Position numbers and translations under genes: made by a program
Assembly (NCBI GenBank): GCA_048268485.1
Contig: JBLWVL010000005.1
Location: forward strand, 68,656 to 132,655
Direction: 5' to 3'
Origin: Oceanospirillum sp048268485
GTDB lineage: Bacteria > Pseudomonadota > Gammaproteobacteria > Pseudomonadales > Halomonadaceae
Length of the DNA stretch: 64,000 bases
Shown: positions 8,180 through 17,034 of the stretch, piece by piece
Layout: every line of letters starts with the position of its first letter
How positions within the stretch are numbered: position 1 is the first letter of the stretch
The notes under the pieces: model-generated
What the model saw: the letters and a program-made list of their open reading frames with translations, nothing else
What the model was told of the DNA's origin: nothing
Database searches by the model: none

Positions 8180-9535
8180 ATGGGTGTTTTGCATACGGTA
8201 TTGGCATTAATTGTCACCTTGGGAATTCTGGTTACAGTACATGAGTATGGTCATTTTTGGGTCGCTCGTCGCTGTGGTGTGAAAGTCCTGAAGTTTTCTG
8301 TCGGCTTCGGCAAGCCGTTGTATCGCTGGTTCGATAAGACCGGCACGGAATATGCTGTTGCCTGGATTCCACTTGGTGGCTATGTCAGCATGCTGGATGA
8401 ACGTGAAGGTCATGTTCCTGAGGAAGAGAAGCCTTACGCATTTAATCAGCAATCGGTCTGGAAGCGAATTGCTATTGTGGCGGCAGGGCCCGTGGCCAAC
8501 TTTATATTGGCTGTTCTGGCGTACTGGGTACTTTTCTTTTCCGGCACCAGTGCATTAGCGCCTGTTGTTGGAGCGGTTCAGCCCGGCTCCCCAGCCTATG
8601 AAGCAGGGATACAGCCTGAGTCTGAATTGATCAGTATTGATGGTGAAGCTGTCTTCAGCTGGCAGGATGCGGGAATGCAGCTGTTAAGCCGGGTGGGAGA
8701 TACGGGCCAGATCCGTATCATAACCCAGGAGTGGCAGGGCCATCGTCAGCAGGAGCATGCGGTTTCAGTCGACCGTTGGCTGGCTGGTACGAAAGAGCCT
8801 AATCCGTTAGCAGCCATTGGGATCGCGCCTTTTTCACCGCATATTGAGTCTGTCATCGGCAGGGTTTTGCCTGATGGCGCGGCTCAGGGGGCTGGGCTTA
8901 AAGTTGGTGACAGGATTGTGACGGCCAATGGCGAGCCTGTTGTGGACTGGATGCACTGGGTGACGCTGGTTCAGTCTTCACCTGATCAGCAGATGAGACT
9001 GGAAATCGAACGCCAGGGTGATCTGCACTCTCTGAGTATTACACCTGCTTTGCGCCATTTGGATGATGGCCGTGAGATTGGTTACATAGGTGCTGCAGCT
9101 CAGCCAGGCCAGTGGCCGGAAGGTATGGTTCGAGAAGTCCGCTATGGTGTTCTGGAGTCCGTGTCGCATGCAGTGACTAAAACGGCAGATATGATTGTCC
9201 TGACATTGGACTCTATTGGTAAAATGGTTGTCGGTTTAATCTCAGTTGAGAATCTTAGTGGCCCGATCACAATTGCTCAGGTTGCCAGTGATTCTGCAAA
9301 GGGTGGTTTTGAGAGTTTCCTGACCTTTTTAGCTTACATTAGCATTAGTTTGGGTGTGCTGAATCTGTTGCCAATCCCGGTTTTGGATGGCGGCCATTTG
9401 ATGTTCTATCTCGTTGAAGCCATTACCCGGCGACCTGTACCGGAAAAGGCCCAGCAGTTTGGTCTGCGACTTGGTATGATGCTGCTCGGTGGTCTGATGA
9501 TTATCGCTTTTTATAATGACCTGATGCGCCTTTAA
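8180..9535 (+). CDS. rseP: Site-2 (intramembrane) zinc metalloprotease RseP
   Basis: RseP cleaves the anti-sigma factor RseA within the membrane to release sigma-E, and also clears signal-peptide remnants. In this 451-residue protein the zinc motif HEYGH (H21, E22, H25) lies in the first membrane helix, two PDZ domains occupy about residues 115-310, and the third zinc ligand D403 lies in PIPVLDGGHL in the third helix. These positions are almost identical to E. coli RseP. Location directly before bamA and skp couples the envelope-stress protease to outer-membrane assembly. The ATG at 8180 follows GGAGAG. Confidence 0.98.
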   Translation: MGVLHTVLALIVTLGILVTVHEYGHFWVARRCGVKVLKFSVGFGKPLYRWFDKTGTEYAVAWIPLGGYVSMLDEREGHVPEEEKPYAFNQQSVWKRIAIVAAGPVANFILAVLAYWVLFFSGTSALAPVVGAVQPGSPAYEAGIQPESELISIDGEAVFSWQDAGMQLLSRVGDTGQIRIITQEWQGHRQQEHAVSVDRWLAGTKEPNPLAAIGIAPFSPHIESVIGRVLPDGAAQGAGLKVGDRIVTANGEPVVDWMHWVTLVQSSPDQQMRLEIERQGDLHSLSITPALRHLDDGREIGYIGAAAQPGQWPEGMVREVRYGVLESVSHAVTKTADMIVLTLDSIGKMVVGLISVENLSGPITIAQVASDSAKGGFESFLTFLAYISISLGVLNLLPIPVLDGGHLMFYLVEAITRRPVPEKAQQFGLRLGMMLLGGLMIIAFYNDLMRL

Positions 9536-9637
9536 ATTTTCAGTTAAACAGTCTCTTCTGGATAGTAGAATTTTATGATGACCCGTATAAAAAAGTTCAG
9601 CCCTCTTACCATGCTTCTCCGTGCTGAGCAGGCTTTT

Positions 9638-11980
9638 ATGTTGAAACGGTTGTTATCCGCAAAACATATGCTGTCCGGAATTCTGATACTGCTGGGGCTT
9701 GGCATAGGAACGCAGGCTGTTGCTGCTCAATATGTCTTTGATGACCTTCGGGTTGAAGGTTTGCAGCGGGTTTCAGCATCACGGGTATTCAGTGCCTTCC
9801 CTATTGAGCTGCATCAGCAGGTGGATAGTCAGGACTTGGTTGAGGCGAGTAAGTCTTTGTTCGAGACCGGCCTATTCGATGATGTCCGGCTTGAGCGTGA
9901 TGGCCCTTTGCTTATTGTTGTGGTGCAAGAGCGTCCGGCGATCGACAAAATCGTGATTACTGGTAACGATAAAATCAAGACCGAACAACTTGAACAAGGC
10001 TTAGCCCAGTCCGGATTGAAGGCTGGCCAGATTCTGCAACGGGTTACCCTGGAACAGGTTGAGCTTGAGCTTGAGCGCATGTACCACGGTCTTGGCCGAT
10101 ACAGTGCCAGCATTAAGACTGAAATTGAATCAGTGGGCGAGAACCGGATTAATTTGAATGTAAAAATTCGGGAAGGTGATGTAGCGACGATTCGTCATAT
10201 CAACTTTACAGGTAATGACCGGTTCGATAACGAGACGCTGGCAAAACGCTTCGAGCTGGAAGTTAAGCCGAACTGGTCGCTGTTTTCATCTGCGAGTCAG
10301 TATTCTCGTCCTAAACTGCAAGGTGATATTGAGCGCTTGCGTAACTGGTATCTGGACCGGGGTTATCTCAAGTTCAATGTGGATTCGACACAGGTATCGA
10401 TAAGCCCTGACCGACTGGACGTATATATAACGGTGAATGTCACCGAGGGTGAACCTTACAGCATTCGTGAAATTAAGCTGAGTGGTGAGCTGGTCATTGA
10501 GCCTGATGAGATCCTTGAACTGATTGAACTTAACCCAGGTGATACCTTCTCCCGAACTAAGATGGTTAACACTACAGAAGCGATTCGTAAGCGCCTTGGT
10601 GAGGAGGGCTTCACCTTCGCTAATGTTAATGCCGTACCAGAGCTTCATGATGACCAGACGGTTACTTTGACATTGATGGTGGACCCCGGTAGGCGTACTT
10701 ATGTTCGCCGAATCAATTTTTCCGGCAATGTCACAACGAAAGATGAAGTCCTTCGTCGGGAAATTACCCAGATGGAGGCAGGAACAGCTTCTACCGATGC
10801 GATTAAAAACTCCAAGACACGGCTTGAGCGCCTGGGGTATTTTAAATTTGTTCAGGTCGATACCCCAAGGGTCAGCGGTGTTGACGATCAGATCGATGTT
10901 AACTACACCGTTGAGGAACAGCCCTCCGGTAGTTTAAGCGCTTCTATCGGCTATTCTCAAAACAGTGGCATTATTTTCGGCACGGGTGTTCAGCAGGCGA
11001 ACTTCCTGGGAAGTGGTACCAATGTTGGTTTTAATATCAGCCGCAGCGATACAGTTCAGAAGCTGGACTTCTCTATTTTTGACCCTTACTACACACTTGA
11101 TGGGGTCAGTCGTGGGATCAATGTTTTCTATCAGGAAAGTAATCTCGAAGACTCAGATATCAGCGGTTTTGCTACGGACTCATATGGTGCAAAAGTCAGT
11201 TTTGGATATCCTATAACAGAAACCGCCCGGGTTGGCTTAACGCTCGGAGCTGACAATACCCGTATCTATACGGGTGATGATCCGGTGGAGGAAGTTCTTA
11301 CATTTATTGCGGATGAAGGTGATAACCACTCGGCCTTTAAAGTTGGGGGTTATATTACTGATAATCAGCTGAATCGTGGTGTCATGGCTACGGACGGTAG
11401 TTATAACAAGTTATCCGCTGAGGTTGCTGTGCCCGGTAGCGATATGACTTTCTTTACTTTGGAATATAAAAATCGTTACTTTATTCCGATCAATGATGAT
11501 TATTCTGTGAAGTTCCGAACAGACCTGGGTTATGCCGACGGCTATGGTAGTGATAGTTTACTACCTTTCTATGAGCACTATTTTGCCGGTGGGCTGGGGT
11601 CAGTACGAGGATATAGCGGTAACTCTTTAGGGCCTAAGAGTACCCCAACGGATGATGATGATCCTTCCGCATTTGGGGGTAATGTTCTGGTGGAAACCGG
11701 TGTGGAGCTGATCTATCCATTATGGTTTGTCGAGGACAGGAGTAGTTTGCAGACTGTTGTTTTCCTGGATGGCGGTAATGTCTTTATGACCGAGTGCAGC
11801 CGGGTATCAACTAACTGCACTGAGGGTGTTGAGCTGTCAGAGCTGCGTTGGTCCGCAGGGCTTGGGCTGACCTGGTTGTCTCCTATCGGGCCTTTGGATT
11901 TTAGTATTTCTAAAGCATTAAATGCGTCCAGTGATGACGATACCGAGTTCTTCCAGTTCTCGATTGGCCAGACATTCTGA
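9638..11980 (+). CDS. bamA: Outer-membrane protein assembly factor BamA (Omp85)
   Basis: BamA is the essential beta-barrel insertase of the BAM complex. From the ATG at 9638 the protein is 780 residues, with a signal peptide of about 30 (ending QAVAA), five POTRA repeats (about 31-430; note NDKIKTEQLEQGL and NVTTKDEVLRRE), and a 16-strand barrel with the conserved loop motif GSVRGYSGNSLGP. It ends in Phe (GQTF), as expected for the beta-signal. An in-frame ATG at 9575 would add 21 residues before an otherwise normal signal sequence. I prefer 9638 because AGCAGG lies just before it, but this start is uncertain. skp follows after 25 bases. Confidence 0.96.
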   Translation: MLKRLLSAKHMLSGILILLGLGIGTQAVAAQYVFDDLRVEGLQRVSASRVFSAFPIELHQQVDSQDLVEASKSLFETGLFDDVRLERDGPLLIVVVQERPAIDKIVITGNDKIKTEQLEQGLAQSGLKAGQILQRVTLEQVELELERMYHGLGRYSASIKTEIESVGENRINLNVKIREGDVATIRHINFTGNDRFDNETLAKRFELEVKPNWSLFSSASQYSRPKLQGDIERLRNWYLDRGYLKFNVDSTQVSISPDRLDVYITVNVTEGEPYSIREIKLSGELVIEPDEILELIELNPGDTFSRTKMVNTTEAIRKRLGEEGFTFANVNAVPELHDDQTVTLTLMVDPGRRTYVRRINFSGNVTTKDEVLRREITQMEAGTASTDAIKNSKTRLERLGYFKFVQVDTPRVSGVDDQIDVNYTVEEQPSGSLSASIGYSQNSGIIFGTGVQQANFLGSGTNVGFNISRSDTVQKLDFSIFDPYYTLDGVSRGINVFYQESNLEDSDISGFATDSYGAKVSFGYPITETARVGLTLGADNTRIYTGDDPVEEVLTFIADEGDNHSAFKVGGYITDNQLNRGVMATDGSYNKLSAEVAVPGSDMTFFTLEYKNRYFIPINDDYSVKFRTDLGYADGYGSDSLLPFYEHYFAGGLGSVRGYSGNSLGPKSTPTDDDDPSAFGGNVLVETGVELIYPLWFVEDRSSLQTVVFLDGGNVFMTECSRVSTNCTEGVELSELRWSAGLGLTWLSPIGPLDFSISKALNASSDDDTEFFQFSIGQTF

Positions 11981-12005
11981 CGCGCAAAAATAAAGGAGAG
12001 CCTGT

Positions 12006-12551
12006 ATGACTCGCTTTGCACGCATATTAAGTACCTTTCTGGCACTGGTGATGGTGGCCTCTGGCACCGCCTATGCTGATACGGGTAATGATTTTGTTCC
12101 GACTAAGATAGCTGTGCTGGATTGGCGGGCTGCGTTGCTTGGCACTGATCAGGCGCGGGATGCATTCAGAGCGATCCGGGAGGCTTTGAGTCAGGATCAA
12201 CAGGAGATCCAAACCCTTGCTGATGAGGCCAAACAGTTACAGGCGCAGCTCAAAAAAGATGCTGAGACTCTCAGTGCTGATGAAAAGCGTCAACTGAGTA
12301 AGGATATTCAGGAAAAAGCTGAGGAGTATCAGTTTCTGGGGCAGCGCCTGCAAAAAGAGCAGCGTCAAAGGCAGGAGGCTTATATCCGTAGTGTCCGGCC
12401 TCAGTTGGACGATGCGGTTCGGCAGGTTATTGAAGCCCACAAAATTGACCTTTTATTGGATCGGCAGGCGGTTACATTCGTTCACAGCCGCTTGGATATC
12501 ACGCCTGATGTGATTACTCAACTCAATACAATGCAGGCTGCTCATCAGTAG
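12006..12551 (+). CDS. skp: Periplasmic chaperone Skp/OmpH
   Basis: Skp holds unfolded outer-membrane proteins in the periplasm and delivers them to BAM. The 181-residue precursor has a clear signal peptide (MTRFARILSTFLALVMVASG, cleavage after TAYA) and a long charged helical hairpin rich in Gln/Lys/Glu (about residues 60-130), the tentacles of the trimer. AAAGGAGAG precedes the ATG. Its place directly after bamA and before lpxD is the classic order. Confidence 0.95.
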   Translation: MTRFARILSTFLALVMVASGTAYADTGNDFVPTKIAVLDWRAALLGTDQARDAFRAIREALSQDQQEIQTLADEAKQLQAQLKKDAETLSADEKRQLSKDIQEKAEEYQFLGQRLQKEQRQRQEAYIRSVRPQLDDAVRQVIEAHKIDLLLDRQAVTFVHSRLDITPDVITQLNTMQAAHQ

Positions 12552-12620
12552 CCACTTGTAATGGCCATCGTTCTGAAATCTTCATATCCGCTTTTTTAGA
12601 TACGTAATAAGGACACAACA

Positions 12621-13691
12621 ATGACTCACCTTTCTGATGCTCCAATTGCTGGCCGTGAATACACACTGGGCTACCTTGCGGAGATACTGAAAGGTGAGTT
12701 ACATGGTGATGCTTCTGCGGTTGTAAGAGGGTTGGCAACACTGCAAAGTGCTGATGCGACCCAGGCCAGTTTTCTGGCCAACCCCGCCTATCAGAAATAT
12801 CTGGCAAATTGTCAGGCTGGTGTTGTATTGCTCAGAGAAGAGTTAGCAGGCCTGTGTCCGGTCAACTGTATTCTGCTCCACAATCCCTATGCTGGTTATG
12901 CGCGACTGACGCAGCTGTTTAGCTCTGTGCCTTCGTGCATTCCGGGTATACACCCTCAGGCTGATGTTCATCCGGATGCGAAGGTTTCTCCAAATGCTCA
13001 GGTCGATGCTTTTGCTGTTATCGAAGCAGGGGCTGAAGTAGGTGATGGGACTGTTATTGGTACTCATTGTCATGTCGGCCGAAACACAATCATTGGCAAT
13101 GGTTGCCGACTGTTTCCCAATGTCACGCTATATCACGATGTTGTTCTGGGTTGCGAGGTAACCTTGCACAGCAGCTGCGTCATCGGTGGTGATGGTTTTG
13201 GATTTGCACCTGAAAATGGCCGTTGGGTAAAGATTGCTCAGCTGGGTGGTGTTATCATAGGCGACCGGACAGAAGTTGGTGCTAACACCAACATTGACCG
13301 AGGAGCCCTTGATGACACGGTTATTGGCTCGGATGTCATTATCGATAGCCAGGTTCAGATTGCTCATAATGTCAGGGTTGGTGACGGTACTGCTATTGCC
13401 GGCTGTGTTGGTATTGCAGGCAGTAGTTCAATTGGGCGCAATTGCCTGATTGGTGGTTCGAGTAATATTGCCGGGCATTTAAGTATCTGCGATGGCGTAA
13501 CCCTGAATATGACCACCAGTGTGACCGGTGATATTCGGGAGCCCGGTCATTACTCATCCGGAACAGGTATGTCTGATATGCGTACCTGGCGTAAGAATGC
13601 GGTGCGGTTTAATCAGCTGGATAGGCTGGCTAAACGGGTGGTTAAGATTGAGAAAAGCTTGTCACCTGCTGCAAATAAAGAAAAAACTTAA
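12621..13691 (+). CDS. lpxD: UDP-3-O-acylglucosamine N-acyltransferase LpxD
   Basis: LpxD adds the second 3-hydroxyacyl chain in lipid A synthesis, using acyl-ACP. The 356-residue protein has an N-terminal uridine-binding domain (about 1-110) and then a left-handed beta-helix of hexapeptide repeats (about 110-320). It includes GGDGFGFAPENGRWVKI and the catalytic-histidine segment VQIAHNVRVGDGT, followed by a C-terminal helix. AAGGA precedes the ATG. It forms the lpxD-fabZ-lpxA-lpxB cluster, with a 67-base gap to fabZ that may hold an internal promoter. Confidence 0.97.
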   Translation: MTHLSDAPIAGREYTLGYLAEILKGELHGDASAVVRGLATLQSADATQASFLANPAYQKYLANCQAGVVLLREELAGLCPVNCILLHNPYAGYARLTQLFSSVPSCIPGIHPQADVHPDAKVSPNAQVDAFAVIEAGAEVGDGTVIGTHCHVGRNTIIGNGCRLFPNVTLYHDVVLGCEVTLHSSCVIGGDGFGFAPENGRWVKIAQLGGVIIGDRTEVGANTNIDRGALDDTVIGSDVIIDSQVQIAHNVRVGDGTAIAGCVGIAGSSSIGRNCLIGGSSNIAGHLSICDGVTLNMTTSVTGDIREPGHYSSGTGMSDMRTWRKNAVRFNQLDRLAKRVVKIEKSLSPAANKEKT

Positions 13692-13705
13692 AACAGACAG
13701 AAGCG

Positions 13706-13711
13706 TATAAT
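13706..13711 (+). promoter_or_regulatory. Possible -10 box before fabZ
   Basis: A perfect TATAAT with GC-rich sequence after it lies between lpxD and fabZ. No convincing -35 is visible 16-18 bases upstream, so this is only a candidate internal promoter. Confidence 0.25.
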
Positions 13712-13758
13712 GCGCACCTGTTGCCAAGAGGCAGTCAGGTTTTTTTGAGGTTGAATGA

Positions 13759-14202
13759 ATGGTCATGGACATTAACGAAATTAAAGAATACTTACCCCAC
13801 CGTTATCCTTTTCTGCTGGTTGACCGTGTTGTGGAGATGGAGCTGGGTGAGTCAATCGTTGCCTACAAGAATGTAACGGTAAACGAGCCTTTCTTTAATG
13901 GACACTTTCCTCATCACCCGGTAATGCCGGGGGTACTGATTATTGAGGCTATGGCTCAGGCAGCGGGCATTCTTGGTTTTAAAACCATGGAGAAGAAACC
14001 AGCTGATGGCCATATCTATTACTTCGTTGGTAGTGACAAGGTGCGCTTTAAGCGTCCGGTTGTTCCGGGAGACCAACTAAAGCTGGAGGCAACAGTTGTG
14101 GGTACTCCTCGCCGGGGTATCTGGCGTTTCGACTGTAAGGCGACAGTTGATGGTGAACTCGCTTGTCAGGGTTCAATTTTGTGCGCAGAGAGAGAACTGT
14201 GA
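13759..14202 (+). CDS. fabZ: 3-hydroxyacyl-[acyl-carrier-protein] dehydratase FabZ
   Basis: FabZ dehydrates 3-hydroxyacyl-ACP in fatty acid elongation and competes with LpxA for the same substrate, which is why the two genes are linked. The 147-residue hot-dog protein has catalytic H49 and E63 in FNGHFPHHPVMPGVLIIEAM. TTGAGG at 13745-13750 supports the ATG at 13759 over the next in-frame ATG at 13765. The final TGA overlaps the GTG start of lpxA. Confidence 0.98.
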   Translation: MVMDINEIKEYLPHRYPFLLVDRVVEMELGESIVAYKNVTVNEPFFNGHFPHHPVMPGVLIIEAMAQAAGILGFKTMEKKPADGHIYYFVGSDKVRFKRPVVPGDQLKLEATVVGTPRRGIWRFDCKATVDGELACQGSILCAEREL

Positions 14203-14972
14203 GTCTGATTCATCCAACAGCTATTGTTGATCCATCAGCGGTAATTGCCGCTGATGTAGAGATTGGGCCTTATTCCATTATCGGCCCGGATGTAGAGATT
14301 GGGGCGGGTACCTGGATTGGTCCTCACGTTGTTATCACCAAGCTGACGACCATCGGCAAAGGCAACAAAATCTATCAGTTTGCCTCTGTGGGTGAGGATT
14401 GCCAGGATAAGAAGTACGCTGGTGAACCTACTCGTCTGATTATCGGTGACAACAACGAAATTCGGGAAGGTTGCTCCATTCACCGCGGTACTGTGCAGGA
14501 TGAAGGTGTCACCCGTATTGGCAACAACAACCTGATTATGACAACAGTGCATATTGCCCATGATGTTGTCATTGGCAATAACACGATCATCGCATCCGAT
14601 GCCTCTATTGCTGGTCACGTTAAAATTGGTGACTGGGCTATCATTGGTGGTGCGTCTGCGATTCACCAGTTCTGTCACATCGGCCCTCACTCAATGTGCG
14701 GTGGTGCCAGTTATATTTCCAAGGATATCCCTGCCTATGTAATGGTCAGTGGTAACCCGGCTGAGTCTCACAGTATTAATGCTGAAGGGCTGAAGCGTCG
14801 TGGCTTCTCTGCAGGAGCTATCAGCGAGTTGCGCCGGGCCTATAAAACGGTTTTCCGCAAGGGACTTCGATTGGATACGGCCATCAGTGAACTTGAAAAT
14901 GGTGATGTAGGCAAAGAGTTGTCTGTCTTTATTCAAAGCCTTAAAGGATCAGGTCGCGGCATTATTCGCTGA
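14199..14972 (+). CDS. lpxA: UDP-N-acetylglucosamine O-acyltransferase LpxA
   Basis: LpxA performs the first step of lipid A synthesis, acylating the 3-OH of UDP-GlcNAc from 3-hydroxyacyl-ACP. Starting at GTG 14199 the product is 257 residues, (M)SLIHPTAIVDPSAVIAADV, close to the usual ~260. The GTG overlaps the fabZ stop (GTGA), which indicates translational coupling. The beta-helix has regular hexapeptides, the catalytic histidine H121 in VHIAHDVVIGN, and the conserved YAGEPTR and HRGTVQ segments. The C-terminus SGRGIIR matches the family. Confidence 0.97.
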   Translation: MSLIHPTAIVDPSAVIAADVEIGPYSIIGPDVEIGAGTWIGPHVVITKLTTIGKGNKIYQFASVGEDCQDKKYAGEPTRLIIGDNNEIREGCSIHRGTVQDEGVTRIGNNNLIMTTVHIAHDVVIGNNTIIASDASIAGHVKIGDWAIIGGASAIHQFCHIGPHSMCGGASYISKDIPAYVMVSGNPAESHSINAEGLKRRGFSAGAISELRRAYKTVFRKGLRLDTAISELENGDVGKELSVFIQSLKGSGRGIIR

Positions 14973-15030
14973 CAGCGACTATACTGCACCGGCATATATC
15001 ATCAGTCGATAGATTTACAGGAAGACTCTC

Positions 15031-16224
15031 ATGTCTGATCAGGCTCAGATTGAACGGCAAAAGCCACTGAGAATTGCTATCGTAGCCGGCGAGTTATCCG
15101 GTGATATTCTGGGATCCGGTTTGATTCGGGAATTCAGGAAACTCCACCCTAAGGCGGAGTTTTTTGGTATTGGTGGCCCGCGAATGCAGCAGGAAGGTTT
15201 TATCAACCACTGGCCGATGGATCGCCTCTCCGTGATGGGATTGGTTGAAGTACTGGGTCGTCTGCGTGAGCTATTGAATATCCGAAAGGAAGTTCGGGAT
15301 TTTTGTCTGCAAGAGAAACCTGATCTTTTTGTGGGTATCGATGCGCCTGATTTTAATCTGACCCTTGAGGGTTGGGTGCGTGATGCGGGAATCCCTGTGG
15401 CGCATTATGTTTCACCATCGGTGTGGGCCTGGAAGCAAGGGCGGCTAAAAAAAATCGCCCGGTGTGTTGATCAGATGCTGACACTGCTGCCCTTTGAGGC
15501 GGATTTCTATCATCGTAAGAACATTCCTGTCACATTTGTTGGCCACCCATTAGCGGATGAGTTACCGATGGATGTGGATCAGAATGCCTGTCGCGATCAG
15601 CTGGGGTTGAGCAGAGAGCATCCGGTGCTGGCTGTTTTACCGGGTAGCCGCAGTAATGAAGTGAAATACCTCGGACAGACATTTATCGACACGGCGCTGA
15701 GGTGTTGCGAATTGATGCCCGGCCTTCAGGTTGCTATTCCCTGTGCAAATGAGTTGAGACGTCAGCAGATTGAAGAGCAGCTGGTCGTTGTTAAGCCCGA
15801 ATTGCGACAGTGCTTTCACCTGTTTGATGGTATGTCCCGTGAAGTGATGAGTGCTTCTGATACCGTACTTCTGGCCTCAGGAACAGCAGCTCTGGAAGCG
15901 ATGTTGTTAAAAAAACCTATGGTTGTGGCATACAAAATGGCTTGGCTCACCCATGCCATTATCAGTCGTATGATAAAGGTGGGTCATATCTCCCTGCCGA
16001 ATCTGATTGCCGGAGAGGAGCTGGTTCCTGAGATGATACAGGATGAAGCTAATGTTGATTCTCTGAGTGAGCTGCTTCTGGATCGCCTGCAGAAGCCTGA
16101 TAATTATCGGGCTCTTGTTGAGCGCTTCTATCAGATGCACCACGAGTTGAAACGGGAAGCCAGCCGGGTTGCGGCAAAAACACTCTCCGATCTGATACAA
16201 GAACGTCAGAGCCAGCGCCTGTAG
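15031..16224 (+). CDS. lpxB: Lipid-A-disaccharide synthase LpxB
   Basis: LpxB is a GT19 peripheral membrane glycosyltransferase that joins UDP-diacylglucosamine and lipid X into the lipid A disaccharide. The 397-residue protein has the N-terminal AGELSGDILGSGLIRE, the GIGGPRMQQEGF motif, YVSPSVWAWKQGR, and LAVLPGSRSNEV at the nucleotide-binding site. AGGA (15019-15022) precedes the ATG. It follows lpxA after 58 bases. Confidence 0.97.
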   Translation: MSDQAQIERQKPLRIAIVAGELSGDILGSGLIREFRKLHPKAEFFGIGGPRMQQEGFINHWPMDRLSVMGLVEVLGRLRELLNIRKEVRDFCLQEKPDLFVGIDAPDFNLTLEGWVRDAGIPVAHYVSPSVWAWKQGRLKKIARCVDQMLTLLPFEADFYHRKNIPVTFVGHPLADELPMDVDQNACRDQLGLSREHPVLAVLPGSRSNEVKYLGQTFIDTALRCCELMPGLQVAIPCANELRRQQIEEQLVVVKPELRQCFHLFDGMSREVMSASDTVLLASGTAALEAMLLKKPMVVAYKMAWLTHAIISRMIKVGHISLPNLIAGEELVPEMIQDEANVDSLSELLLDRLQKPDNYRALVERFYQMHHELKREASRVAAKTLSDLIQERQSQRL

Positions 16225-16281
16225 GCTCAAAACTGATGCTTCTGAACAAATATTTAAAACGACTTAATCATTGAGGCGATC

Positions 16282-16887
16282 ATGGCACAAGACTGGCCCG
16301 AACTGAACATTCCTTATCAGGGCAAACTGCTTGCTGGTGTTGATGAAGTAGGGCGCGGGCCTTTGGTTGGTTCAGTGGTTACTGCAGCGGTGATTCTGGA
16401 CCCTGAGCAACCCATTGAAGGCCTGACCGATTCCAAGAAACTCAGTGAGAAAAAGCGCGAGCTGTTTTTTGAGCAGATCAAAGAGAAAGCACTGGCATGG
16501 CATATTGCTGAATGTTCGGTAGAAGAGATTGATCGTTTGAATATCCTGCATGCCACTATGCTGGCTATGCAGCGTGCCGTGTCCGGATTGAAGGTTGCCG
16601 CAGAGTTTGTGCTGGTTGATGGCAATCGTTGCCCTGAGCTTCCCTGTCCATCGATGGCTGTAGTGAAAGGTGATCTGCGCCATAGTGCGATCAGTGCGGC
16701 ATCTATTTTGGCAAAGGTTTATCGGGATCGTCAGATGGCCGAACTTGAACTTGAGTATCCTGGTTACGGGTTTGGCAAGCATAAAGGTTATCCCACCAGG
16801 CAGCACTTTGAGGCACTGGAAAAACTGGGACCTATTCCACAGCACAGAAGATCCTTTAAGCCGGTCCAGCGACGGCTTGAACTCTAA
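16282..16887 (+). CDS. rnhB: Ribonuclease HII
   Basis: RNase HII nicks DNA at single embedded ribonucleotides and removes RNA from hybrids. The 201-residue protein shows the conserved GVDEVGRGPLVG block with the catalytic Asp-Glu pair, the third acidic residue in VLVDGNR, and ISAASILAKVYRDR with the last catalytic Asp. GAGG precedes the ATG. The lpxB-rnhB-dnaE order is standard. Confidence 0.97.
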   Translation: MAQDWPELNIPYQGKLLAGVDEVGRGPLVGSVVTAAVILDPEQPIEGLTDSKKLSEKKRELFFEQIKEKALAWHIAECSVEEIDRLNILHATMLAMQRAVSGLKVAAEFVLVDGNRCPELPCPSMAVVKGDLRHSAISAASILAKVYRDRQMAELELEYPGYGFGKHKGYPTRQHFEALEKLGPIPQHRRSFKPVQRRLEL

Positions 16888-17034
16888 TCAGTCAAAGCTG
16901 AACCTGTTCTATACGGTCGATCTTAAGTCTGTGGCTTCCTTGCAGTTAAGTGCGTTGTTCGTTAGCCATTGTCAGACACCTGTTCGTCTGAAATTTGATT
17001 GTGTGACCCATTTCGTTATCCCTGCGAGACCTTT